The notes under the pieces: generated by a model
What the model saw: the letters and a program-made list of their open reading frames with translations, nothing else
Database searches by the model: none
Told to the model about the DNA's origin: nothing
Assembly (NCBI GenBank): GCA_963693315.1
Contig: OY856187.1
Span: forward strand, 41,653,242-41,717,241
Direction of reading: 5' to 3'
DNA length: 64,000 bases
From: Diogma glabrata
Taxonomy: Eukaryota > Arthropoda > Insecta > Diptera > Cylindrotomidae
Made by a program: the position numbers and the translations under genes
Part shown: positions 19,568 to 29,221 of the stretch, piece by piece
Position numbering within the stretch: position 1 is the stretch's first letter
How the letters are laid out: each line of letters begins with the position of its first letter

Positions 19568-22500
19568 GATATCTGATTATCTTCTGATTATACTCAAAAT
19601 ACATTATAAATGGAATTTTTTTAGCCAACTTATTTACAAGTACATATTTCTATTTTTGATAACTTTAATTGTATGTATATGTTGTGTATTAGGTATTAAT
19701 TATTATTTACTTTTACAAGCTCATAATTTATTTTTACTTTTATTAGGTTTTTTTTGCAATCAAATTATTTGCAGGTATATATTTCTAGTTTTGATAACTT
19801 TAATTGTATCGTATTACGGAAGGATACCATTTTATTTTTTAAATCTTCTTTATAAAGATAATTTGTATTTCTTATCTACTCATTGTTATTCGGAGTTTTA
19901 ATAATAATAATAATAACATAAGTTTGATACATCAAAACATTCGTAGTTTAAGAGCTAATTTCGATGTTTTCAGCCTTTATTTAGCTAGTCTTACAGCACA
20001 ACCAGATCTGGTTTTCGTTTCGGAAATGTGGATTGGCTCAAACGAGAGCTCCTTATTTAACTTACCTAATTATAATTTTAGGGCTTGTTGTAATGACTCG
20101 TATCGGGCTGGTGGTGTTGGGGTTTATATTCACAAGACTCGTACAAATTTTACGATGAAATGCTTAAATTGGTGTTCAGCGGACGTCCTCGTTCTTGATA
20201 TTTCACTTGGTGTTGATGATTGGACATTTATCTGTATCTATCGATTTCATAATAAGGATAAAAAACTTTTCTGTGCGGATCTAGAGATGTTGATAAAAGC
20301 AACACGTAAAACTAAAATTGTTATTTTGGGTGATATTAATATTAATTTAATGAGCAGCAGTGATAGCTTCGACTACCAAACCATGCTAACTTCTTACGGA
20401 TTTTCTAGTCTCATAAATAGCCCAACAAGGAACTTGGGGTGTTTAGATCATTTATTCTGAAAATGTCCAAATGCATATGATCATATTACGGATAGCTTGC
20501 CCATTCATATTACCGATCACAATCTTATAAAACTTATAATTTCACCATCATCAAGGTGGTCAATGTTACCGAAGACTACTGCGGTTACTCGGTTGATTAT
20601 AGTACACTTAGAGAACGCTTAAAGTTTGAAACATGGGAATCTGTATACTGTGAACAGAACTGTAGTCTTGCCTTTAAGAATTTCCTAAACATCTTAAGTT
20701 CGCACATTGATGTGTCAAAATACACAGTTTCTGCTACAAAAAATAAAATATTGAAACCATGGATGACCCGTAGTCTACTGCGTAAGCTTACTAAATTGAA
20801 AAAGTTTTCGAAAAAGCTCAAACACCATCCAAGCAATGTTAGACTAAGGCTGTATTCTAAACCAAAACTTATTTGAAACTTATTTGTGGAGACTTACTTA
20901 TTTGAATAAGTAACCTAAAGAGGTGACTTATTTGAAATTTTTTTTCCATAGAAAAATCTAATTCGATTTGACAGTGTCAAATATTTTTATGTTTGTTTAC
21001 TAAATGATTTTCAGGAATAAAACTTCTTTTTCGATTCGTAATAAAATTGATGTAATAATTTAAAATGAAAAAAATAGTTTTGAATTGATCAAATCAAATA
21101 AATCGTTTTAATTAAATTTATTTTCCAATTTGCTTTTTGTTGCTGTCAAAATAAGTATGCTAAATCGTTTAGAAAAGCTTTTAAATACTTATTTAAAATG
21201 GCGGAGAATAAGTAAGTCTACATAAATAAGTTTCAAATAAGTCGTCGTTTAGAAAACAGCCTAAACACATTCGTTACAAAACTGACTAAAGATGTTAAAT
21301 TAAAAACCCAAAATGCTAAACATGAATATTACAAAAATAAATTTGCGTCTGTTCGTGGCAACTCTAAGCTCACTTGGAGAGCTATTGATGATGTCTTAGG
21401 AAAGGATGCAGAAAAAATACTTATAAATGAAATTTACAGTCAAAATTCTGATTCCTTACTAAAAAATACTCTATCAGTTGCAGATGAGTTCAATAAGTTT
21501 TTTATCTCTGTTCAAACAGAGGTGACAGCTGGCTTAAACGTGCCTAACTTAACCTTCGACAAAAAGAATTCGATAAATACGTATTTGGAGATTCAAGGAA
21601 CTTCTCGAAATCCTGTGTCTTCGAACAAATATCAGGATTAGAAATTGTTACTGAAATCCAGAGATTAAGTAACAAGGCGTCAAAAGGTATTGATGGGATT
21701 GATAATTTCATACTCAAGGAATGTTCATGGTACATGCTAGACGTTCTAATTTATTTGTTTAACTTGAGTTTGGAAAATGGTAGTTTTCCAGAGGTACTAA
21801 AACTAGCCATTGTAGTACCTATATTTAAGAAAGGCGATAAACTCCAGTTAAATAACTACCGCCCTATATCCCTTCTCAGCACCTTCTCAAAGATATTTGA
21901 AAAATTAGTTAAACGCAGACTACTGAGTTATTTGGATAAAATTAATTTCTTGCATAAAAACCAGTTTGGGTTTACACCTGGGAAATCTACCGAAGAAGCA
22001 CTAATTAATTTCTTAAGCCATATATACTTGGCACTAAATGACTCGAAGCTACCCTTAGCCTTGTTCATAGACATTAAAAAAGCGTTTGATACTGTTGACC
22101 ATATAATTCTTCTATGGAAAATGTCTAATATAGGAATAAGAGGGAACATTTTAAAATGGTTCACAAGTTATCTTGCGAATCGTCGGCAAGTTGTCAAGAT
22201 CGGTGAAGTCTTAAGCTTTGAAGGTCATACTAACTGTGGTGTACCTCAAGGATCCGTTCTAGGTCCACTCCTCTTTTTGATTTACTTTAACTCGATTTTC
22301 GATGTTAACCTTATTGGTCACGCCACTGCCTTTGCAGATGACTTGGCTCTAAGCTATAATTCAATTACTCCTAATAGCAATGAGACTTTGATTTTCTCAG
22401 TTCAAAAAGATTTAGAAAACTTAAGTAAATGGTTCTTTTACCATAAACTTGTGATCAGCGACAAGTCTAGGATAATGAGCTTTGGGAGGCCAAACGACAT

Positions 22501-23191
22501 CCTAACACAGAATCCTCTGATATATCATGTCTATTCTTGTAGTAAAATTGTTTGTTCAACAATGTGTTTTCAGTTAGTGCCAGTAAGTGAGTTCAAGTAC
22601 CTGGGCTTAAATATCGACTCTCAACTTAATTGGATTCCTCACTTAGATAAGGTGAAGCAAACTGTTATGGCCGCTATAAATAAGTTTTATCTTCTAAAGA
22701 GAGTTTGCCCAACGATAGTCTTAAGACAATTATACCATGCACTTGTAGAATCTTACCTAATGTACGGTATTACTAGCTGGGGTGGAATTTATTTTTCACA
22801 CATAAAGCATCTGTACATTGCGCAAAAGAGAATTGTTAAACTTATCTATCGTCGATCCAGGACCACTCCAACAATTGTCTTGTTCCGCGAATTAAACTTG
22901 CTACCTTTAAGATGCCTCTACATTTACAAAGTAGTAAAATTGTTTTTCATTAGAAGCAATAGTTTTCATACTCGAAGAACCCATAGTTACCTTATGAGAA
23001 ATCCAAATCAGTTTTCACGTCTTCGTTGTAATACTGAGAAATACAAACGTTTCTATATTTTCATGGCACCGTTCTGGTTTCATAAGCTACCTAAACATTT
23101 AAAATCCGTCTCAACCGAGCGAAAGCATTTGTTTGAGAGTGAAACACGAGCATGGCTACTTAAAATTGACAACATCGAGAGCTACTTTTAG
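19542..23191 (+). pseudogene. LINE ORF2: endonuclease and reverse transcriptase, broken
   Basis: Pieces in order. (1) 19542-19901, frame 3: a hydrophobic leader with two YIFLxLITLIV segments. (2) Frame 1 from about 19900 to 20460: an APE-type endonuclease with LIHQNIRSL, FVSEMW and GDININL, ending at TGA 20458-20460; ITDHN follows in the same frame. (3) Frame 3, 20556-20844. (4) A MITE insertion at 20848-21261. (5) Frame 3 again to about 21641. (6) Frame 2 to 23191: the RT with NYRPISLLS, FIDIKKAFDTVDH, GVPQGSVLGPLLF and FADD (22331-22342), plus the CR1-type C-terminal region. There is at least one stop, two frameshifts and one insertion, so no product, yet the RT piece of 485 codons is open, meaning decay is not old. 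Confidence 0.88.
20848..21261. mobile_element. PIF/Harbinger-type MITE inside LINE ORF2
   Basis: 414-bp element without coding capacity. The ends are inverted repeats starting GGCTGTATTCTAAAC and ending GTTTAGAAAACAGCC, followed inward by a long match (ACTTATTTGAAACTTATTT against AAATAAGTTTCAAATAAGT). Total TIR is about 55 bp. It is flanked by TAA on both sides (20845-20847 and 21262-21264), the 3-bp target duplication typical of PIF/Harbinger. Reading across the site with one TAA and no MITE keeps the ORF2 frame open, confirming both ends to the base. Confidence 0.88.
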
Positions 23192-23513
23192 TGCTGCAAT
23201 TAAAATATTATAATACTATAACTGGAATGTTTTTGATAATTAAAAGTTATTTTTTTATGTTTCCTTCTGTGATATACTAGTTTTCTTTATTATAGTACAT
23301 TTTACGTTCTGTCTTATTAATTTTTAATTAACCTATTACCTTGCTTATTTACTATAAAATGAATTTAAGTTAATATAGTTAACTACGGATATTTATATCC
23401 TCACGGAGCTGTACTTTATTTCATATCAGTTCTAAATTTATATTATTTATTGTAATTATAAACAAGAAATGAAATAAAGAAATGATAATAATAATAATAA
23501 TAATAATAATAGT

Positions 23514-24449
23514 TAAAATGCAGCCTCAACAGATGTAAGAGAAGATTTAATTTTGCTAACAGAAAAATGTATTGGATTCCAAAGGACAATGGACTTAGGA
23601 AACATAATTAGGAAAATACTTTGTTTTTGCCGATTTTAATGTTCTTATAAAAACAAAGTATTTTAATCATTAAAATTAAACACTTGATCCCTTTGGGCAA
23701 ATTTTATAGGGAAAATATCTTAATTTTAAATGGTTTTATCTTAAATTTAAAGAATAATTTTTCTCTGTGACGTAAAAGCACCAGGTTTTATTAAGTTTTC
23801 AACACCTTTACTGTTTCAAAACAATTTTAATTTATATCGAGAATATTCCAAGTAAATTCAAAATTTTTTTACAAAGAAAACTCGAGAAATTCTGAGAATA
23901 ATCGACGTCATTATTTTGCAAGTATTTAATGTTTTTGTTTTTTGAAACCTTTTCGTGGCAATAGTATCACATGTGAAGCATAGTTTGCTTATGGAAATAT
24001 TGTATTGAAGAAATTGAGGTTGAATCTATTTGTATACTGTTGGGATTAAGTAACAGTAAACAACAAGAAGTAACAGTGATCATCGTATTTGAGCTTAAAA
24101 CCTATGAAAAATTGCCTATTAAACGTTTCGGGTCACATTGGTTAATTTTTGTTTGCATTTTTAAAAGTCTTTATCTACACTATAGCCAAAAATTAACAGT
24201 GCAAAAAATAGTAGTGGTCTAGCATAGAGATGCACTTTTTGCAACATTTTCTGTTTCTCGGGAAAAAATTGAGAATGGAAATCTGTTTCTCGAGAATTCT
24301 TAAGAATTAATAATTCTTTACTAATTTTCTTTAATTAATAAATAATTTTCTAACCCAATAACTCCTCATAAACCCTATTCTCTAATTATAACCGCCAAGT
24401 TATCAATATCTGGGATTTTTTAAAGTTACTAGAATTGAGAGATGTTTCT
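23514..24449. other. AT-rich spacer between two LINEs
   Basis: No gene seen. At 24226-24305 a TAGAGATGCAC start and TTTCTCGAGAATTC words resemble, in inverted sense, 28930-29045 (GAATTCTCGAGAATAATCTCTA). They may be relics of one hAT-like family, but I could not define ends. Confidence 0.35.
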
Positions 24450-26280
24450 ATTTAAATCATTTTTTAATTGAACTTACCAATGTCTTTGAAATTCAAAACA
24501 TTATTAATAATTTGAAAAACCATTCGGCGTCAGGATATGATTTAGTTTCCTCTAAATTTGTTAAAAACTTCAAGAGTGAAATAAGCCTGCTTCTTGTAAA
24601 ACTAATAAATGAAAGCATAACAAATAATCAATTTCCTGATGTTCTAAAGATAGCTAAAGTTATACCTATTTTTAAAACAGGCTCGACGGTCAACATACAA
24701 AATTATAGACCTATATCATTATTGAGTGTGTTCTCTAAAATATTCGAAAAGATAATTTCATCGAGGCTGATTACTTTTCTTACCAAGCAAGCCAATACGG
24801 ATTTTGTAAAAACTCAAACACAACATCGGCCTGCCTGGCACTAACTGATATAATTAGTAAAAAAATTGACATCAAACTTTACGTTTCGTGTTTATTTCTT
24901 GATATCAACAATGCGTTTGATTCAGTTGATCATTCTTTACTATTGTTTAAACTAAAAGAAGCAGGATTCACAAGTCAGGCATATGAATTCTTTCAAAGTT
25001 ACCTGGAAAACCGAAAGCAATATGTTTCAATAGGTAAATGTGATAGTAAGTTAAGTAAAATTGTAAAAGGAGTACCACAAGGCTCCGTCTTAGGTCCACT
25101 CCTCTTTCTAATGTATATAAACGATATTTGCAAGCTTCCCTTAAAGGGCCAAATTATTCTTTATGCTGATGATGCAGTCCTAGTTTATTCCTGTGATTCT
25201 TTACTACAACTTTTTCAAAATATGCGATCTCGATTTAGTCTATCACTGGCTTGTGCAGTCTCATCTCAATCTTAATGTATCCAAAACCAAGTATCTAGTA
25301 TTTCAAAACAAGAAATTAAATGAAATCCAAAGTGAATGTTTGCAGTTAAGTTATTGTAGTGAAATTATTGAAAGAGTACAAAGTTTCAACTACCTTGGTC
25401 TTATGATTAGTTCAGATTTCAAATGGGAACAACAAGTTCATCAAATAAAAAGTAAAATTGTTCCATACATTTTTGCCTTAATTACGCAAGTTGCTTCCAA
25501 AAGGATGCTTGATTCTTATTTATAACTCCTACATTCTATCTCATTTCGTGTACTTGAATCCCATCTGGAGTGGAGCTCCCAACTACCTTATCCAAAAGCT
25601 ATCGATTTTACAAAAAAGAGCTATAAAATATGTATTAAATGTACCATTTTCTTTTCCAAGTCATCAACTATTCGTTGATTTTATACCTCTACAGATTTTG
25701 ATAGAAAAAGAATTGATCCTTTTAATTTTTAAGGCAGTAACGCACCGCTTAAAAAATAGCTTAACTCTTACCCGTTCTTATGAAATCCATGCCTACAACA
25801 CCAGAAGACGCTCACATTTTGTACCGACTTTTTTTGCCACTGGTGTCTCAGCAAATAATATTTTGTATAGAGGATTGCCCAAGTTTAATGTTCTACCTGC
25901 AGATATAAAGTATGAGAATAATCTCAATAAATTTAAAGAAAAAGTAACTAAACATCTAAGATTTATCCACAAAATTTAGATTTATTTATATCTTTAATTA
26001 TTCATTGTTTTCATTGTTTTTATTTATAATAATTTATTAAAAATTCGTAAAGTATTGAATAAGTGTATGTTTGATTTTCTTAGTATTATTTGTATATATA
26101 TATTTTTTTTTTTTTATTACATATTCTGTTAGCTCAATTATTATATTGTATAATTAAACTCTAATATACTTAGATGATTTTCGATGTAAAAAATATTGTC
26201 AAAATTTGGAATGCCACATTACAGCATACTTATGCTAAAGTGGCTAATAATAAAGAAAAACTAAAACAAAAAAAAATTAG
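24450..26280 (+). mobile_element. 5'-truncated LINE with A-rich tail
   Basis: Starts inside the reverse transcriptase coding region and runs through the RT C-terminal region and a 3' UTR to an A-rich tail (about 26248-26277). The sequence is clearly different from the LINE at 18304-23513, so it is a second family or subfamily. The 5' truncation is the usual outcome of incomplete target-primed reverse transcription. Confidence 0.8.
24461..25979 (+). pseudogene. LINE reverse transcriptase, frameshifted
   Basis: RT readable in four overlapping frames. About 24461-24800: IIKNL-like start, KVIPIFKTGS, NYRPISLLSVFSKIFEK. About 24800-25240: LDINNAFDSVDH, GVPQGSVLGPLLFLMYIND, YADDAVLVY. 25193-25525: LNVSKTKYLVF, FNYLGLMIS. 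25491-25979: NPIWSGAPNYLIQKLSILQK and YNTRRRSHFVP. Each break is a simple frameshift and I saw no large insertion. Polymerase aspartates are visible (D in LDINNAFD, DD in YADD). No endonuclease or ORF1 remains. Confidence 0.85.
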
Positions 26281-26368
26281 CGGACGCTTTGTTAAAGTTT
26301 TTTGACAGTCAAATCATTTTCTGTATGGGAAACCAGTCCTGTAAAAATGCTCTATCAAAGTAATAGTT

Positions 26369-26492
26369 ATTTGTTTAACTAGGCAGCAAAGTAGTAGATT
26401 GACTGCTGCGGCTGATAGTTCATAGCCGAGCGAGCGAGGCTAGGAATTCAGCCAAGGCAGTCAATCTACCTTGCTGCCGAGTTGAACATATA
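26369..26492. repeat. foldback with CGAGCGAGCGAG centre
   Basis: Arms TTAACTAGGCAGCAAAGTAG... and ...ACCTTGCTGCCGAGTTGAA are inverted copies with a few indels (26369-26415 and 26446-26492). The centre is CATAGCCGAGCGAGCGAGGC. Confidence 0.75.
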
Positions 26493-26683
26493 ATTTTTTC
26501 TCCGATTAGTTACAATGATATGTAATTTAATAATTATTACTTTAAAAATAAAGCAAAATTTTAAAAATGAAAAAAAAAATCGATTAAAAAAATTTTTTTT
26601 TAATCGCAATATCTGTTTATTTCTATGAAGTCTAATTATTTTGCTGCCTGGGCAGCAAAGTACTTGCTTTGCTGCCTAGGCAG
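26380..26683. repeat. possible small TIR element around the foldback
   Basis: TAGGCAGCAAAG at 26380 is matched by its complement CTTTGCTGCCTA at 26672-26683. A further TTTGCTGCCTGGGCAGCAAA perfect palindrome lies at 26639-26658. This could be a MITE that contains the foldback at 26369-26492 or a relic of local duplication. Confidence 0.4.
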
Positions 26684-26874
26684 GAAAAGTGCCACTTTGC
26701 TGACTGAAATAAGTCTGCAAAATTTATATTTGCTGTCTATCGGAGAAAAACAATCTATTCTTACGAATTTTGAAATCAAAACAGTTTTCTTTTCTCGGTT
26801 TTTACAGAGTGTTGCGATACACAATTTCTATTGGGGGTGTAATTAAAACAACTATACCATTTGAATAAACTTTG

Positions 26875-27180
26875 GTCCTCACTGAGGTCACCCATATTTT
26901 TTTTTTTTAATAAAATGTGTTGTGTAGTAGGAATTACAATATGTGTCACAATAACACATAAAAACCTTTTAAGACCAAGGTCCCACAACAACATACGTTC
27001 AAAGGTGTTGATGGACGTAAATCTTTCTTTTTTTGTTTCTTTATATTTTTTGTTAAGGAATGGATAGCTAAACAAAAAATCCTATCACTGACAAAATATG
27101 ACATAGGCCAATATTTTATGATAGAATAGAGGAAATAAAAGTAAATTAAAAAGTAAATAGCAAATTTTTACAAAAATTTG
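26875..27180. repeat. dispersed repeat, copy 1 of 2
   Basis: Similar over about 270-300 bp to 33912-34190 in the same orientation. Shared words are CTTTTAAGACCAAGGTCCCAC (26966-26986 region), AATCCTATCAC and GCCAATATTT. Neither copy has an ORF of note. A Penelope relic lies just downstream of the other copy. Confidence 0.65.
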
Positions 27181-27479
27181 CTGAAACAAAACAAAACTGT
27201 AGTTGCCAATAATCTAGCCGGTTGCATATTCCTTGATCCTGTGACGCCCCGTCTTTCTTGAATATTAAAGCCCACACATAGTTATATGAAGGCTCGTTTT
27301 TTAAAGGAAGCAATAGTGTCTCATCATCAAGGATTATTTCACAGCTAAGATTCCGCCACCACCCCTAAGATGTCACCATGGCTAGTGATATCTCACTGAT
27401 ATTGCCAGTGGTATGTGATATCTCACCTTAACTCGTATGCCAATATAAAAAGTGAAATTCGGCCATAAAAATTACGTTC

Positions 27480-28055
27480 TTTTATAGTCCCTGGGGCGGC
27501 GCCGATTTCATGTGCTGATTACCAAATATTTTATTTTTCGTGATGCGCCTGTCCTTGACGAGCCCGAAAACATTTGTTCTATGTTTTTTCTCAAATCGGC
27601 CGCTTTGGCGTTCGGCAAGCTCCGAAAAATGCCGATTGCCCGCGATCTTGTAAATTTGCTACCACATTTATTTTTTTTTACTGTGGAGGTTGGAAATTTG
27701 TTTTATAATACGAGGGTAAGCTTGTCCGACCAAAATGTGTTTGCTATTGTTGAGTCCGACAACTGACATTTTGGATGTTTGGGTTGTCGGACTAGACAAT
27801 AGCAGACAAATTTTTGTCGGACAAGGTTGCCCTTGTGTTCTAAATCAAATTTCCAACCCCCATAGTTAAAAAAAACAAAAATTTACAAGATCCCGGGCAA
27901 TCGGCATTTTTCGGAGCTTGCCGAAAGCAAAAGCGGCCGATTTGAAAAAATCGCAGAACAAATGTTTTCGGGCTCGTCAAGGACAGGCGCCTCACGGAGT
28001 ATAAAATATGTGGTATTCATCATATGAAATCGGCGCCGGTCCAGGAACTATTATA
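27480..28055. repeat. 576-bp long hairpin (foldback element)
   Basis: The left arm 27480-27763 and right arm 27783-28055 are inverted copies over nearly their whole length, separated by a 19-nt loop. Landmarks are GGCGCCGATTTCAT and its complement at both outer ends, CCTGTCCTTGACGAGCCCGA and its complement, and TGAGTCCGACAAC against GTTGTCGGACTAG at the apex. By eye the arms agree at roughly 80-85%. It is GC-richer than its surroundings. No ORF of note. A transcript through it would fold into a long double-stranded RNA. Confidence 0.92.
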
Positions 28056-28744
28056 GACATTAAACGAAAAAAATCTAATAATTCGTCAGCGATTCATCAT
28101 TTTTATCATATGGATAACGAAGTCCTTACTCTCAATATTTACAATATTTATCAAATAAAACAAATATGGTGCTCATTATCTAATTTAAAATTTTAGTTTA
28201 TAAGATAAAACATGATTCTCAATCTAATTTAATGAATTATTCTGACAGAAAAATTCGTAACATTGTAGAAGGGTTGCGCTGACTGCAAGAAAAGCTTAGT
28301 GAGTCTTAAAAAATTTTATTCTCTTCCATTTAATTATATCAGCTTTATTTGTATGTTTTTTCGATAATAATAGTATGTATTATTGTATTGTTTTTTAACC
28401 TATAGCCTAATGAACTTAACCTATTGCCTAATGAAACTTTTATTCAATTGGTATGATTCCAATTGGTCAAATTATTTTGATTTCATTAAAATTATTTTCA
28501 AATTATAATCACATTTGCTTTGATAAGTTTTGTTCAAAAATCAAATTTTGAGTAATTCTCTTATTTCGTTTAGTTGAACTTGGTTGATTGTATGAGAAGG
28601 GCGTTTTTTATCATCAGGGTTTTTTTATTAAGAAATTTGATTTATCAATTAAAACAATAAAGATTTATTGTTTTAATTGAAGAAAATGTTTTTATTTTTT
28701 ATAATACACAATTCTTTTTTATAATAAAATCTTTGTCAGAGAAT
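28056..28744. other. AT-rich sequence, nothing recognised
   Basis: No ORF, RNA gene or repeat that I can support. Confidence 0.4.
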
Positions 28745-28882
28745 AAAGTATTGTAATCGATTCGTGAATAATGAATTTTATTCTCTCGCAAATTAAAATT
28801 CTCGCTCGTGCCTCGCTCGAATTTTAAACTTTTGCTTGAGAATAAACTACTTCATTATTCACTCATTGATTAAACTACTATA
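28745..28882. repeat. foldback with CGAG-type direct repeats in the loop
   Basis: Arms GTGAATAATGAATTTTATTC and GAATAAACTACTTCATTATTC (inverted), extending outward by about 20 further imperfect bases. The centre, read on the minus strand, is CGAGCGAGGCACGAGCGAG. Confidence 0.75.
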
Positions 28883-29011
28883 AATTTAAGGTTTAAAAAA
28901 TTTAATGAGTGATTTTTGTTTGTCTCTAACTTTTTTCAAATTCTCGAGGAATAAAACAAAATTTCTTGAGAAATGAGAAATAAAAATCTATAGAGAATTC
29001 TTGAGAAATCG

Positions 29012-29221
29012 TTAAAAAGAATTCTCGAGAATAATCTCTATTTTTAGTATTTTATATGTTTTTGAAGTAGATTTCACCGGTGCTACCATATCATGAAACA
29101 CTTTAAACGCGCGTGGTCCTAGGGTTTTTTTCCATTGCATTCCATCCTGATACAATTCCCTTGCTTTTGTATCTAATAAAACTCCGCCGACCGTCACCAC
29201 AATAGGGTTTGTGTTCGTCAT
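29012..29221 (-). CDS. small ORF with non-random amino-acid composition, possible exon
   Basis: 69 codons on the minus strand, starting MTNTNPIVVTVGGVLLDTKA and continuing ELYQDGMQWKKTLGPRAF. The first ~50 codons do not have the Lys/Asn/Ile/Phe-rich look of chance ORFs in this window; the last 15 do, and the change falls near a possible GT splice donor after HDM (minus strand, about 29087). That is consistent with a short first exon followed by an intron. I do not recognise the protein. No second exon was found upstream on the minus strand side within view. Confidence 0.3.
   Translation of the reverse strand: MTNTNPIVVTVGGVLLDTKARELYQDGMQWKKTLGPRAFKVFHDMVAPVKSTSKTYKILKIEIILENSF

Larger units (their letters stand above)
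18304..23513 (+). mobile_element. CR1-like LINE, nearly full length
   Basis: A non-LTR retrotransposon with a ~295-bp 5' region, ORF1 (PHD finger, coiled coil, FP-type domain), ORF2 (endonuclease, reverse transcriptase) and a 3' end in a TAA/ATA microsatellite (23486-23513) instead of a long poly(A). That architecture fits the CR1/L2/Kiri group; the exact clade is uncertain. ORF1 is intact and ORF2 is broken. The 5' boundary is unclear because the gypsy 3' LTR abuts it. An inverted pair TTCGTTTAGAAAA/TTTTCTAAACGAA lies in the 5' region (18349-18438). Confidence 0.85.

Noticed and set aside
27512..27766. 84-codon ORF in the left arm of the long hairpin
   Set aside because: The right arm does not preserve it as a protein and no family is recognisable; the inverted structure explains the sequence better.
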